Assembly: GCA_045837725.1 (NCBI GenBank)
Contig: JBEWZL010000114.1
Coordinates: 1-55,623 of the forward strand
DNA length: 55,623 nt
Reading direction: 5' to 3'
DNA from: Vermamoeba vermiformis
Taxonomy: Eukaryota > Tubulinea > Echinamoebida
Under the pieces are notes generated by a model. It was not told the DNA's origin, did not search any database, and saw only the letters and a program-made list of their open reading frames with translations. The position numbers and the translations under genes were made by a program. Positions 1 through 15,810 of this stretch are shown here, piece by piece. Numbering within the stretch: the stretch's first letter is position 1; each line of letters opens with the position of its first letter.

Positions 1-359
1 AAATATTCTAATTATTAATTTTGTAAATTACTTCGTGAATTACAAAGCCAAATTGATCGGACTAGTCAAAAATAATAAATATTAAATGTAATTTAAAAAT
101 ACGATAACAATGCGAGTCACTTTACATAAAATAAGAACAGAAATATTAATGCCCTATTAATTTTGCAAATTAATTCTTGCCTTGTGCGGATTGTAGATTC
201 TATCACACCCTTTGATAAAGCCTTCCAGCTGACCGATGCTAATCGCCGTTAATAATAAGTGACAGTGAGAGACACAAACGTCGCGAGGTATTGTGTTGTT
301 TTGTGGCTACCGGTTTTTTTGTTTAACGCTCTTATTGCACGATCGAATAGAACAACAAC
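1..359. other. Intergenic upstream region, no gene seen
   Basis: AT-rich sequence ahead of the first gene. I see no convincing ORF, RNA gene or repeat. The last ~100 bases are probably the promoter and 5' leader of the zinc-finger gene that starts at 360, but no clear TATA element stands out. Confidence 0.5.
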
Positions 360-1578
360 ATGTCCTTCCAAGCGGTGTACGAAAAAGGAGGAAGTGATGA
401 AAAAGTAATAATTCATAATTCTCGCACAATGTCGTATTAACAAGCAAGTTTAGTGCCTTCGATGTTCAAAACAATTTACCAAAAAACAATTAAAAATCGG
501 ATATAGCTTTGAAAGCGCTGATAAAGAAGTTTGGTTTCATTTGGATTGCTTCAAGGTAAGTAGATAATTAAATACATATTTTCTTAATTTGGATCGCGTA
601 ATCTCCTCAAGAATTTCTGAGAATAATTGAAGTCACTAGGTCCCATTCGCCTTAAATGCAGATAATCTTGAGGAAAAGATGCAGAACTTTGAGGACCTAA
701 CAGAGTCAGATCAAAAGAAACTTCGCCAAAAAGTCGCTGGGGCTAGTACGTTACGTGGGACCAACAAATAACTACAAGAGACCAATACTAATTGCATACC
801 ATAGCACCTGTTAAAGAGAAAAAGAATGACAAAAAGAGAAAGCGGGAGGACGAAGAAACGACACCTGTACGTAATCGGTGATAATTTCTTCGGTCCTCTA
901 GGACTTACCTAACAATTTACACAGAAAAAGAAAGCTAAGTCAGAGTCATCCGAAGAAAAGAAAGAGATCAGCAAGAAGACTGCGGAAGAGCTGCGCAATA
1001 TGTTGAGGTAAGCCTTGACTTAAATGAAGCGCTCGCTGCGACAAAGGTGTGACCTAACTTCTATTAGAATTAATAATCAGTTGTTGTCTGGAAAGAAAGA
1101 AGAATTAGTGGTACGTTAATCTTGGAATCTCTGCGCATAAATAATGTGATCTGACCACATCTGCAGGATCGTGTGTACGATAGACAAAAGAACGGAAACG
1201 TTCCTAAGTGCCCCAAATGCAAGGTAAGACATAGCGCCTACGTGTATCGCCTCGAGCTATACTCCTAACACAACATGAAGATTGGCTATCTGCACGTAAT
1301 TGATGACGACGATTTTGAATTGCCTAATTATAAGAAGATTGATAACGAAACAGTTCACGACGATCCAAACAATCCACGCCCGAAAGGTAACTATACTCCA
1401 GAACGTTAAAACTTCTTGTGGAGTGCGTGAGCGGATATTAACCACGAGACTAAAATTTAATACTTTAGTCCTTACGGAATGCCATGGTCATCGCGAAGGA
1501 AAGAAGTATGTGCGTTGTCCATTCATTGGGTATTTGAAACGAACTGATTGGAACGATACATCTATTGTCCTAAGTTAA
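360..1578 (+). CDS. PARP-type zinc finger / PADR1-like DNA-binding protein
   Basis: Nine exons splice in phase to 237 aa: 360-404, 454-555, 640-745, 805-866, 925-1007, 1068-1110, 1167-1223, 1281-1386, 1469-1578. Residues ~7-50 fit a PARP-type zinc finger, a DNA-break-binding fold: Cys-x2-Cys, then KIGYSF, then WFHLDCF supplying His and Cys. A Lys/Glu-rich linker follows. Residues ~130-237 resemble the PADR1 zinc domain of PARP1: a helix ending NNQLLSGKKEELVDRV, then KCPKCK and later Cys/His residues (ECHGH, RCP). Family knowledge: these domains detect DNA strand breaks next to WGR and ADP-ribosyltransferase domains, which are absent here. I infer a nuclear DNA-binding protein that is either a free-standing sensor or the front part of a split PARP. 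The gene ends with a clear TAA at 1576-1578, so loss of the catalytic part is not a window-edge effect. Confidence 0.75.
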
Positions 1579-2254
1579 TAAACGTCACAAAAATCAGTTT
1601 AAATTAATGCCTATCCTTCTCGGCGTGACAACAGAGCTATTTGTTTTAAATAACGATGTATGCTGCATGATGACTTGTGGATGGAAATAATCCGCAAGAG
1701 CGGAGTTTGGATGAATCTATGTTTGTTGAATCTGGGTGGACCTGACTCACTGCAAGCATTATTTGCCGACAAACGCGCGTAATATTATAATAATTTCTTT
1801 GTATGGAAATGTTCCGGTTTGGTTAAATTATGTGCAATTCAATTTTTTGGTTGTTTAAATCAGTTTTGTTGAAAACTGATCAGCCTCTTAACTGAAGCTT
1901 CTTCTTCAATGCAACTTGAGATCGAACTAATATATCAATACTATGTAGGTGCCACCTAATGACAACATCTTGCAGTTGTTTGCGTACACATCCGGTCTGG
2001 AATTGCATTTACGTCGGTGCGCTGTTTTATCCACAAACATCAAGTGTTTCTTAACTCAGTTTTTAATGATTAATTTCAATAATCTTGGCACAAACATAAT
2101 CTCCCTGTGATCTGGAAAAATCACGTGCGTGATTATTGGCATGCCGAAAATTAGCCAACAATAAAACTCGTTATTGCACGCATTTTCCTTTCAAACTCGA
2201 ATTACAAACACACGAACAGGTCCATCCATCGCAACTTGTTCAAACCGTGGAACC
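1579..2254. other. Intergenic region, no gene seen
   Basis: About 680 AT-rich bases between two same-strand genes. No ORF here looks coding. The right end holds the promoter and leader of the Sib-like gene. I see no repeat or RNA gene. Confidence 0.5.
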
Positions 2255-5200
2255 ATGAACAAACTTCTTACTATCGCGGTTATTTTTGCTTTGGCCGTTA
2301 TGGCTATGGCTCAATGTAAGTCTTCGTAAATTGGGTTTACATCCTCCTATTGTTTCTTAAATCTACTTATTAATATGCTCCTCGTATTGTGTACTAATAT
2401 GTTCCTGGTTTAGCCTGCCCTCCTTCAGGATCAGCTTGCAGCGTATCTGGTTCCCCCTGCGTTATTTCTCAAAGTGGCTCTACTGACTCCAGCGACCCTG
2501 GTGTCTTCCCTAGACGAACCAACCTTTACTTCCCTCCTGCCACTAACACATATACTCAAACCATCACCTTCCCTACCCCCACCGTAGGTGAAGTTATGAT
2601 TCTTCAAGACATTGGCCCTGGCGTTGACGCTGATGACATTTCCTCCGTCTCTAACACCATTCAAGCCTTGTACAACTTCTTGGTTAGGGACTGGCCTTCC
2701 CTCAAGTTGGGCTTTGCTACCTTCAACCAATCCCTCGGTAGCTACATGGCTCGTACCACTTTGTCCAACGATGTCTCAAACAGAGGTTACTTGAAGTCTG
2801 CTATCGATGGTGTCGCTGCTAACTACGCTAGACGCAACGATCCTGTTATGCCTAATGGTGCCGTTTTGGATGCTGTTATTGATGCCGCCAAGGACACCAA
2901 CTTTGGCTGGAGCAAGTACTCTGCTAAGTTCATCATCGTATTGACTCGCTTTGGTTATCCTACTGCCTCTCCTTTCATGGACGCAGCTACCTTCAAGAGC
3001 AACTTGTTGCAATATGGCGCTTTGCCCGTCTTCTGCACCAAGATTGATCAAAACCCCGACGGCAAGTCTCAATTCCAAGCCTTGGTTAACTCTATGAAGC
3101 TCGGTGTTGTTGGTAACGGAAAGTAAGTATAGGACCATTTTCGGCAAGCGAATAGAAATTTCATTTTTTTTCCTTTTTTAGACTCAGCGATTAAATTATT
3201 TATTATCGGCATTGACTAACAGTTATCGCAGCACTCCTTCCAACAACCTCCTTGCTCAAGACCAAGGTAACTGGAACCAACTTGGCAAGTTTGGTGTCGA
3301 TGACCTTCGCACTGGCTACTTCGGCATTGGCAGTGGCAACAACCCTAACATCCAACACGTCATCACCCAAGGTGCTTCTTATGTTCAATCAGTCACCTAC
3401 TCCAAGAGCGGTAGCAACATTATTGCCACCATCGTCTACAAGTGGACCGACCCTGTTTACACTGTCTCTCCTTACGTCGTCATTAACTTTGTCGGCTACG
3501 GAGAAGTCATCACCACTATGAAGACTAACACTCCCCCTACCCTATCATCTGGTAGCTACACTCTTGCTCAAACCGCCACTGCCGATTTCTCTTTGATCGG
3601 TACTGATGTTGATGGCAACACCCTCTCCGTCTCCTACAACGGTCCTTCCCCAGCTCAAGGTATCTTCACTGGTACTTCCTCTACTGCTGGCTCTTCTTCG
3701 ACCACCTTCAGCGGTACCTACGATCCCGTAGACTCCTTCAACGGCACCTTCACTGTTCCTGCTACCGTTTCCGACGGATGCGCCACCGCTTCTGGTCAGT
3801 TGACCTTCACCGTCACCTACGTCAACAAGCCTCCTACTGCTTCTGACATCGCGGTCTCTACTAACAAGAACACCGACAAGACGATCGACTTCTCTCAAAG
3901 CATTTCTGATCCCGACACTGCTACCAACGCCTTGAAGGTTGTCATTGTTTCCTTGCCCCCTGTCTCTTCGGGTACTTTGTTGGTTGGCGGCTCTCCCATC
4001 ACTAGCCCCAACACTCAAATCACTGGCCAGTCTGTAGTCTTCCGTCCTGCTACCAACTTCGTCAGCGTGAGCGATGTTCAGTTTAACTACAAGGTCGTCG
4101 ATACCACTAGCTTGGAGTCTAACACTGCCACCGTCAGCGTTAAGGTCGTCAACACTAACTCTCCTCCTACTTTGAGCACTGACAAGAGTTCCATCACCTT
4201 GGCTAAGTCGAGCACTGCTACCATCACCGTCTACACATCCGATCCTGATGTCCCTGACAACGTTGACGTGACTCTCATTAGCAACTCTGTTAGTGGCAAC
4301 TCCAACTTTGCCTCTATCACCGTTAGCACTGGCAACACCTTCTCTGGCACCAACGAAATTGCCACTAACTTGGACACCAACGGCGGAATGAAGTCGTTTA
4401 CCATCACCTTTACCACTGTTGGTACCACCACCGCCTTCTCTGGTTCATTCTCTTTGCAAGCCAAGGACTCATTCAGTGCTACCTCTGGCACTGTCTCCGT
4501 CGGTGTAACCGTGACTGCTACTCCTCCTCCTGCAAACAATGCTCCTATCACTACGGCCCCTGGTGCTCAAAACACTAACTTGAACACCGACATCACCAAC
4601 ATCCCCCTTACTGGCCAGGATCCTGACGCCGCTGACAATGCCAACTTGAGACTCTTCTTGACTTTGTTGCCTAAGTACGGTACTCTCTTCTACAACAACG
4701 TCGCTGTCACTGCTACCGGTGAATTGGCTACCACTCTCCGTCAAAGCCCTGATTCGACCTTCCCTGTCACTTACAGACCTAACCTCAACTCGATCTCTGA
4801 CGACAGCTTCAGCTTTTACGTGCAAGATTCCTCCGGTGCTACTTCTAGCTCTCGTGTTGTCCCCATCACTATCAACAACACTAACCAGCCTCCTACTTCC
4901 GCTGACAAGACCGTCACCACTCCTCAAGACACTCAAGCTTCTTTCTCTTTGAGCACCTTCGATCCTGAAGGTCAAACCACCACCATTGAGCTTGTTACTG
5001 TTCCTGCTGGTGTTACTCCTTCTAGCGGTTCGGTCTCTGCTCCTTACTCCTTCACCTACGATCCTCCAGCTGGTCAATTCTCTAACCCCGATGGCTCTGT
5101 CTTCGCTACTATGACCTTTAAGGCCAAGGACTCTTTGGGCCTTTCCTCTGTCGCTACTTACACTGTTTCCTTCATCATCGACAGACTCAAGACTCCTCCT

Positions 5201-6874
5201 ACTTCTCAAGACGAGACCATCACCACCAAGCAGAACACCGGTGCCTCTGTTGTTCTTCAAGGCAACGGTCGCGCTCCTGTCGTCGCCGTCATTGACATTC
5301 CTGCCGGCTTCAAGGGCACTTTGTACTCTGACGCTGCTATGACCTCTGCCATCAGCACTGGCTTCGCCACCGACAGCACTCGTACCCTCTATTACATGCC
5401 TCCTCAAGACGGCGTTTCTATCAACGGTGCCATCTTCACTCAATTCTACTTCAAGGCTCGTGATTCTGACAGCTTGCTCTCTACCTCTACCTACACTGTC
5501 ACTATCTACGTTACTCCTAACAACTACGGTGGCTCCAAGACCGTTAACATTGACGAAGATACATTCGGTTTGATCACCTTGGCCCCTACCGATAACTTCG
5601 CTTCCACCGACGGCACTGCTTTGAAGGGCGTTATCTCCGCTGTCAACTCTGGCAATGGTGCTCTCTACTTCTGCACTTCCGAGTCTGCTTGCAGCACTAC
5701 CGCTATCTCTGGCACCCCCGTGATCCCCGCCGATGTCAAGTTCGCCAAGTTTGTCCCTGCTCCCGAAGACTCTGCTTCTCCTTACGCCACCTTCTCTTAC
5801 AAGTTGACTGACACCAACACTGCCATCGAAGCCACTTACGATGTTACCATCAACGTCATCCCCGTCAACGATCCTCCAGTCATCCATCCTGACTTCAAGG
5901 ACCGTGAAAGCACCCCTGCTGACACTCCTCTTAAGTTGACCTACTCTGGCACTGACATTGATGATGCCGTCGAGACTTTGATCAGCGTTGTTACCTACTT
6001 GCCTCAACGTGGTAGCTTGTACCGTATCGTCAACGGTGCTCAAGGAACTGAAATCACTGAAGCCGACAGCGTCGTCCTTGCCACTACCCCTGGCAAGTTC
6101 GAAGTTTTCTTCGTTCCTACCGCTGGCTCTTCTGGTCGTAACTACGCCACCGTTGCCTTCGCCATCCAAGATCCTCACGGTGCTCGCTCCAGCAACGCCT
6201 TCGTGACTATCAACGTCACCCCCGTCAACAGACCTCCTACTGTTACGGTTGGCGGTCCTTACAGAGTCGTTCAAAGCGACACTTTGCCCATCACCGAGAC
6301 CACCGTCGCCGACCCTGATGTTGGCAACTTCAACATGTTGGTCACTCTTCAACTCGAAGCCGGCTCCACTGGTACCTTCACTTTGACTGACGACCGTGCC
6401 TTCAAGGGTCCTTGCTCTTGGAACGCTGACAACACCGTCCTCTCCTGCAAGGCTCCTGAGAACAAGCTCAACAGCTTCTTGGCCTCTTTGACCTTCACTT
6501 CTGACGTTACTGGCGTTCACCACATTGTCGTTACTGTTGATGACTTGAACAACGGTGCTACTTCCGATCTTCGTGGCACTCCTGGTTTGACTGCCACCGC
6601 CACCATGGAAATCACTGTCGTTCCCCCTTCCACCGTCGTTACTGACAACAACAACCAAGACTTGACCATCGCCCTCTCCGTCTCTGGTGCTGGTGCTTTG
6701 GCTGCCCTCGGTATTGGTGGTTTCTTCTTGGGCCGCAAGTTGAAGAAGGCTGCTCCTGCTGATGACTACTTCAGCTTCATGAACGACGACAGCACTGACG
6801 TCAAGATCAATCCTCTGTTCGCTTCCAAGTTCGGAGGTCCTGCTGATAACCCTGTCTACACTGCTCAGGTCTAA
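2255..6874 (+). CDS. Sib-like (integrin-beta-like) adhesion receptor, vWA and tandem repeats
   Basis: Three exons (2255-2315, 2414-3122, 3223-6874) give 1473 aa. Residues 1-20 are a signal peptide (start MNKLLTIAV). Residues ~60-250 resemble a von Willebrand A domain, but the metal site is degenerate: QDIGPGVDADD where DxSxS is expected. Then come about nine repeats of ~95-110 residues, each opening with a PPT/PPV motif and an Asp-rich turn, like cadherin/VCBS-type beta-sandwich repeats. A glycine-rich membrane helix lies at ~1404-1427, followed by a 46-residue tail with NPLF (1453-1456) and NPVY (1466-1469). Family knowledge: Dictyostelium Sib proteins share this plan and bind talin through such NPxY/F motifs. 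I infer a type I surface receptor for phagocytosis and substrate adhesion. Codons are strongly C-ending and the gene is visibly more GC-rich than its neighbours, which suggests high expression. Confidence 0.85.
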
Positions 6875-7807
6875 CGGCAATCTTTTTTAAAACTTAACTT
6901 GTAAAATATGAAATAACCGCAAATAAATTGTTAGATTAATATTAATTTCGCCTTCTAGTCTGTTTGCGGCAAAAACGTGATGCTTATCATTCCTCGCAAA
7001 AACGCGATGGTGATAGCAGCTTATTCCTAATTTGGACAACGAGCTCACAACTGATGTTTTTGTACCAAACAAGCGGGAGATTTTGTCTCTTTCAGTTCCA
7101 TAATTATGTTTGAAACTTTATTTGCAAATTAGCACAACGAAGGGCTTGCCGATTTGGAATATTCGCTTTTGGAATGCGGATTGCAAAAAACAACCCAAGG
7201 ATCACTTAGAGAATGATAGTATATTGCCATGGCAAAGTGCGTACACCTCAAACTGCAAGAATAATATAATTACCGACAATCTCGCGTACAATTAACCGAA
7301 TACTCTTGCGACTTTTAATTTTTAAACTTTGAAAAAAAATAATTCCTAATTATTATTTACAGCGATAATAACACTACGTTTAATTTAAAAACGGGGTCCG
7401 TGGAGCCGTACGTGCGACCACAACGTAACTCCGCTCCATACCGACATTCTCCAATTACACATAACGGTAAGGCTTTGAAACTGACTGTTACAAAATCCTA
7501 TTATTAATATTTAATAATTAAAAATTATGAACTTGCTGTTTAAATCTTTCGCCGTCGTTCTGAATTACACCAGATTTCCATCTGGAGACAACTTTGACAA
7601 ATACAGAAACAGACCATAACGACGGCAATTTAATAGTAGTTTACTTTGATACGTTATCCGATTATAGTCAGAATGAAATACTGCAATGCAATTTACAGCC
7701 ATAAAATAACTGACAAATCCCCCAAAGGGCACCGAAATTTATTTCATCATTTGATTATTACTACAATAATTATTTATTAATATTATATAAAACAAATTTT
7801 TGTCGCA
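6875..7807. other. Intergenic region, no gene seen
   Basis: About 930 AT-rich bases after the Sib-like gene. The small ORFs lack coding character. A long AT-rich tract at ~7730-7800 immediately precedes the kinase ATG and probably contains its promoter. Confidence 0.5.
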
Positions 7808-10628
<2,821 letters not shown>

Positions 10629-11107
10629 TCATATTGACCCCACAACATTTGTATTAATATTATTATTTCGTTTTAACTGGCGTTTGTATATACATATCAA
10701 TCGCTGCATTTCATGTATAGTAATGGCAAACTACCGTAGACAGCCGGAGGAGAAGAGTTCAAATAAACGATGTACAGTAATTAATAACTTGCATGACATT
10801 CGATTGAGTGGTTTGGCCAGCGGCTCGTTGAGGACTTACTCCAAAAAGTCGGCTAAACAATACAATAGCACCCCACATTCATACGTTTGTTTATTAGCAG
10901 AACAGCAAATAGTGGGCGATAAATCATCATCTGTTCATATTTTCGTAAGTGCAAGCTGAGTAAAACAATCACAGTCTTGTCGCAAGTGTAACTCATCATC
11001 ATACGATCAAAAAAAATCGATCACAGCGTCAGCATAGGAAAAAAACTAGTTGGAGCACGGCGCTTAGATGGAACAGGGATGATATTAAAAACAATTGTGT
11101 TTATTAT
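10629..11107. other. Convergent 3' region between two genes
   Basis: This gap separates the kinase stop from the 3' end of the oppositely oriented ArfGAP gene. It contains one possible small ORF, listed separately, and otherwise AT-rich untranslated sequence. Confidence 0.45.
10723..10959 (+). CDS. Possible 78-aa small protein, unrecognised
   Basis: An unspliced frame runs from ATG at 10723 to TGA at 10957-10959. The product would be basic and Ser-rich with no recognised domain, signal peptide or membrane helix. It begins 94 bases after the kinase stop on the same strand, so it may simply be kinase 3' untranslated sequence that is open by chance. Codon choice is not distinctive. Only expression or conservation would make it a real gene. 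Confidence 0.2.
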   Translation: MANYRRQPEEKSSNKRCTVINNLHDIRLSGLASGSLRTYSKKSAKQYNSTPHSYVCLLAEQQIVGDKSSSVHIFVSAS

Positions 11108-14100
11108 TTACAAACCAGTCGTCGTGGTGGCTCTAGTCCTACCCTTATCTTTCGACGCAGTGTTATTGCTGCTTTCACTGTCCATCGCTTGACGCATCTC
11201 AGTGTCGCCAAAGATCAATTCTTTCATTTGTTTTCTGAACGATTCATCTTCTTTCACTAAATTCAAGATCGCTTTTTTCAATTCAGCCATATCTATATAT
11301 TAAAATAGCCGTTAGTATCGGTCGTTTAGTACGATATTTCCTTATTTAGTAATTTTCTTTTGATGTTTGGAACGTACCAGTTGGAATCATCTTAGCGGCC
11401 AGCACAGTGCTGGAAATTGATTGGTGGTTTTCAGGATCAACTTTTGCTTCACTGGCTCTGTTCCAATCGAAAAATTCTTTCTTGACGTACTTTGACACGA
11501 TCCAAAACATTCGTTTTTCACGTGTTGCGTTCTGTTTTGGCTTTTCTCTGTAACTAGGCACTTTGCTTTCCCAAATTTCATTCACTTTTTTATTGCCCAT
11601 CGTGCGCATGTACTAAAAAATTAATAAAATTAATATTTTGGTTCAGTGAAAAAATGCTATTGTGGAAGGGCCTCGAGATTTCCTATTTTGGTAATAAGGA
11701 TCGAATACTTACGGCAACGGCTTCAGGCTCCCAATTATCCAAATAGATCGATCGAACTTTTGACACTTGCACCCCGAGTGCTCGATGAACTCCCGAGCAA
11801 TCAATGCACACGAAATTTCCAATGTTAATCACAGCCCACTCCGGATCTGTCGTATAATAAATATATATTAGCCATGCATATCATACTATATTAAGATCCC
11901 CGAATAAGGAAATGCGTAAGCACGAATTTTTGGCATGGGAATTTTGAGCTAAATTTGTCGTGCGTTGTATATATTTCCTAATTTGGTAATTATAACGTAC
12001 CGACAGCATCGCAATCAGTGCAAATGTTATTTCCAGGTAATTTCATAATCTCCAACAACTCTTTGACTTCAGGCTTCAGATCTTCTTTGTCGTGGCCGTT
12101 AGCGCTCTCTTGCAAGTCCAATGACTGCAGCATTTGATTGTCACATGCCTTTTGAATGGAGGTCACCCAGTCTTGCGTGGATTGTTGGCTGTCTGTCGCC
12201 ATCAAAAATTTTGTGTCCGGAGTGAAGATCTCGAACATGTACAACTTTCGCTATATTTTCAATAATATATTAGCATATGTATAATGATAGTAGGTCCCGG
12301 GTATATATATAAAACACTATATAGTAATTTAAAAATTAAATGTATGATAAATTTTTTTAATGCGGATCTGACCAGATCCGGTACCAAACTCGATTTGACG
12401 CAAACTTCGTATTCATATTATCAATATGTACATACCTTTCCACTCAAGGGCTTGTCAATGACTTTACATTGTGAGAATAGCATTGGAATCACGAGCTTAG
12501 CCTTGATTTCCACGGGACTCTTTTTGGCGGTCAAGCGCGTGTCGTCTAAGATCAAGTACCGCCTCTTCCAGGGTCCTAATTTGCTCTAATAATGCAAAAA
12601 ATATTAACATAAATTAATATTATAGCGATTTACTCTAAAATTCGATCAATGTATCCTGAAATTAAGATCTCAATATGGACGACCCGGATTCGATTTTCAA
12701 ATGAATTGAGTGGAGAATTGTAAAGATGTATATGTAAGTATATTATAAAGCTTACCTTTAACAATACATAACCAACTTTAGCCTTCATAACGGGTTTGGA
12801 TCCGGATGAAGCACGATGACTGCGGCCTCCACTTGCTTCAATCGTGGAACGTGAACCTGGTGAAGACATTGGACCTAATGATGTTCTGCGACCACTGGTG
12901 GTGGTCTATTGATGAAAAATAGATTAGTAACTGAGTTTGAACTGCCGCGTACTGGATGTGGTCACAAAAATAATTTTCATTCTTAGAAATTATTAGTACT
13001 ATTCTAGCATTAATATTGCTTACCTCTATTTGTTCAGCGTTAAGGGACTTTCTCTTATCCTTTTCAACGCGGTCTTTCTCCTCTTGCAAGGTCTGGATCC
13101 AATCGTCGTTCTTCCAGCTTGGAATTTTGAGCATTGATTGTAAATTACTTAATAGAGCTGTTTCTTCGGGCAAAGGCTCTCCTATAATAATATAATGACA
13201 TTAAGCAACCGTCTAATCTCTCTCTTGGAAAAGTATTTAGCTCGATCCGGAAAATTAAAAAAGTGGTTATGAGCAGATCTGTCTAATTAGACTAAATATG
13301 ATTTAATATGGTATTGTGTTTACCTAATTCCTTAATTTGTTGATCGATTTGCAATTCAAAGTTCGGGTCTTCCCAATCCATGCCAGACGAGCTGGATTCG
13401 TCGTCGCTTTCTTCGATAGTTTCAGAGAAGACTGTAAATAAGAAATTCGTATTAATACATGCTCATACTATACTTAGATCACATAATTAGTATGATTACG
13501 CGATTACGAAAGAAATTTTCGCATCCGCGTAACGCGGCTTTAAATTTTCTTGTGGAATTAGCTTAAAGGCCCCATAACGATATAAATATGGACTATACGT
13601 ATCAATATACTAATGACTCTTCTAATAACGAATTTTTCGAATTTCAAGCAAATATTTACGAATTAATTTTTCTAATTTTCTTCGACTTACCTGCTTTAAC
13701 ATGCATTGGTAACTGAACATGACGCGATGATATCGTTCTAATGAACTGATCGCGCTTAAATTTCAGCGTAGCAATGGTCTGTTTGTCTTCATCAGTTTGC
13801 TCATCTGTATCCGCGTCGCTTTCTTTGAGTGCATCAACACGAGGAGATCTAGGGGTCTTAGACTTTCTTGACGTCTGCAATAGTATGATTAGCATATATA
13901 TCCATATTAGTGCGATAGCAGGGTCCATGTAGCTACACGAACAAGTGCAAGCACATCCCGTACGAGGTTTTTTCAATTTCGATTAGAAAGCTTATTATGA
14001 GGTAATAAACGTAATTTAACAGTATTAGAGTATAAGGGTATAATATATCAATGCAACTTACCGAGTTTGTATTGGAACTTTCGTCTTTGCTGCTATGGCG

Positions 14101-15346
14101 CGAGTGACCGCCAGATCTCGAGGCACTTGAAGACTCCATGACTTTAATACTAGGCGAGGACATACTAGCTGATAATGGATGAGGACTGCCTAGCGTATGA
14201 GGTCCCTGTTTGTGCTCATCTGAAGTCGCAGTTTTGTTTTCACTGTTCGGATCAACCAAACTCTTGGAGAGACGGAAACTAATGTAAATGGTATTAATAA
14301 TGTGCTTAATTATAATATTAAGCTAATATTAAGCTTTAAACGTTTATCGAGTGTAGTGTAACAGCGGATTTGTTCGCAAAAATAAAAAAAGTTAAATTTA
14401 GCTCTGATTGAGTTCTTAATCAATGGTTAGCATGATTGATAATACAGTACACTATATTTCCATATTACATACCTATCGCGTTTCTTCTTATCTTTCTTGG
14501 ACGGATCGCCCTTCTTTTTCTCTTTCTTTTCTTTTTTGTCTTTCTCCGTGCGGTCAGTCATGCTTCCGTCTTTATTAACAACATCGCCTTTGTCTTTTTT
14601 CTCTATTTTCCGGTGCTTGATGGTTATTTCTATTTAGGAATAATTAGGTGATTTGCCAACGAATAAATAAAATACAATTGATTTTAATTAAATATGGATA
14701 AATGTTTGAATATATGCGTCAAAATATGTATTATGCCGATAATAAATAACATGCTAGTATTTTAGTTCAATTTGGCGTTTGATTTTGAATCGCAATTTAA
14801 AATGTGTGGACGATTAAAAGATACGATTCTTTACATCTTTATAAATCAAGTACAAATTTGAACCACTAGTATAATATAATATAATGCATATAATAATGAA
14901 CGCAGTAATATTTGCAATTTAAAGCGTATTTTCGTGCGAAATACAAACGGCGATACAAATTATCGAAATTTGCTCTAAAACAATAAAAGAGCAATATTTT
15001 AATCGTGTAATAATATATTAAAGCATGATTTTACAGCGTAATTTCAAATGTCAGAGATCGGGAGTTAAATTTTATTCAATTAATTAGATCAGCCAAATCA
15101 CGAATGAATTCCAATGAAATATAATAAATATGATATAAAGACTATATTTACCTCCTGTGCTTTTACTAGAAATAATTTTTGGTCGATCTTTTGTTTTCAC
15201 CGCGACTCCATCGTTATCCGTTCTTTTAGAGTCCGACTGGATAAAATTAATTAATATAATTATAAATATCCTCGGGGAATAATTAATTATTATTTTCGAA
15301 TTATTTGGATTTGCAATTCCATTTGTTTTTATCGTCTGCGTACCAT
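11108..15346 (-). CDS. PH-ArfGAP domain GTPase-activating protein
   Basis: Thirteen exons on the minus strand give 671 aa: 15344-15346, 15152-15236, 14473-14629, 14062-14278, 13691-13874, 13324-13431, 13024-13181, 12756-12905, 12436-12585, 12001-12250, 11713-11846, 11378-11612, 11108-11292. The first coding exon is only ATG. Residues 1-~150 are Lys- then Ser-rich and disordered, and acidic and helical stretches follow. A PH domain ([18 protein letters not shown], closing helix DWVTSIQKA) lies at ~340-440. An ArfGAP zinc finger follows directly, spaced CX2CX16CX2C (ICTDC to VCIDC), with the arginine finger in GVHRALG. Family knowledge: such proteins stimulate GTP hydrolysis on Arf GTPases and couple phosphoinositides to vesicle traffic and actin. 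BAR or ankyrin partners are not visible, so this is a minimal PH-ArfGAP with a private N-terminal half. Confidence 0.85.
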
Positions 15347-15810
15347 TCTGCATAAAATATTCCACTCTTATTCTGATGACAGTTGGAATATTATATTAGC
15401 AATGCCCTATTAATGCGTTATTGTAACGCTCAGTTCTTAAGAGTCATGAAAATAAAAAAATCTTGTTGTAACCTCCGTTGAATCACAACAGGATCCCGCT
15501 CAACGAGATTGACATAAGCCAAAAGACAGACTCATTAAAGAACAATATAGCCAGTCCAAACTTCAAATTAGTTTGATATTAGGCAGTGGTCTTTAGTCGC
15601 CGATCGCGTAGTCTTTTTACCAGATCAGTTAAGGCCTTACATGGAACGGCTGCTAGAAGCAATAAGATGAGGTGATTATACGAATGCAATTGTTAAGAGA
15701 TTTGTTTATTGGACGTATGCAAAAGTATGTACAAAGAAGAGGCTTGTTACTGTAAGTATTTACAAGGCATTACGCTAACTACTAATCATATTGCGTAGTT
15801 GTTATGAAAA
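15347..15810. other. Intergenic region between two minus-strand genes
   Basis: About 460 bases between the cofilin stop and the ArfGAP start. I see no ORF with coding character and no repeat. It should contain the cofilin 3' end and the ArfGAP promoter. Confidence 0.45.

Noticed and set aside
4469-6880. An 803-codon open frame antisense to the Sib-like gene
   Set aside because: It mirrors the sense codon bias (C-ending codons and few antisense stops); its sequence is Arg/Gly/Ser-rich without any domain, and the sense frame has clear domain structure.
15084-15365. Longer N-terminus for the ArfGAP protein read straight through from 15,365
   Set aside because: It would translate an AT-rich stretch with intron signals; splicing from the ATG at 15,346-15,344 to 15,236 fits better.
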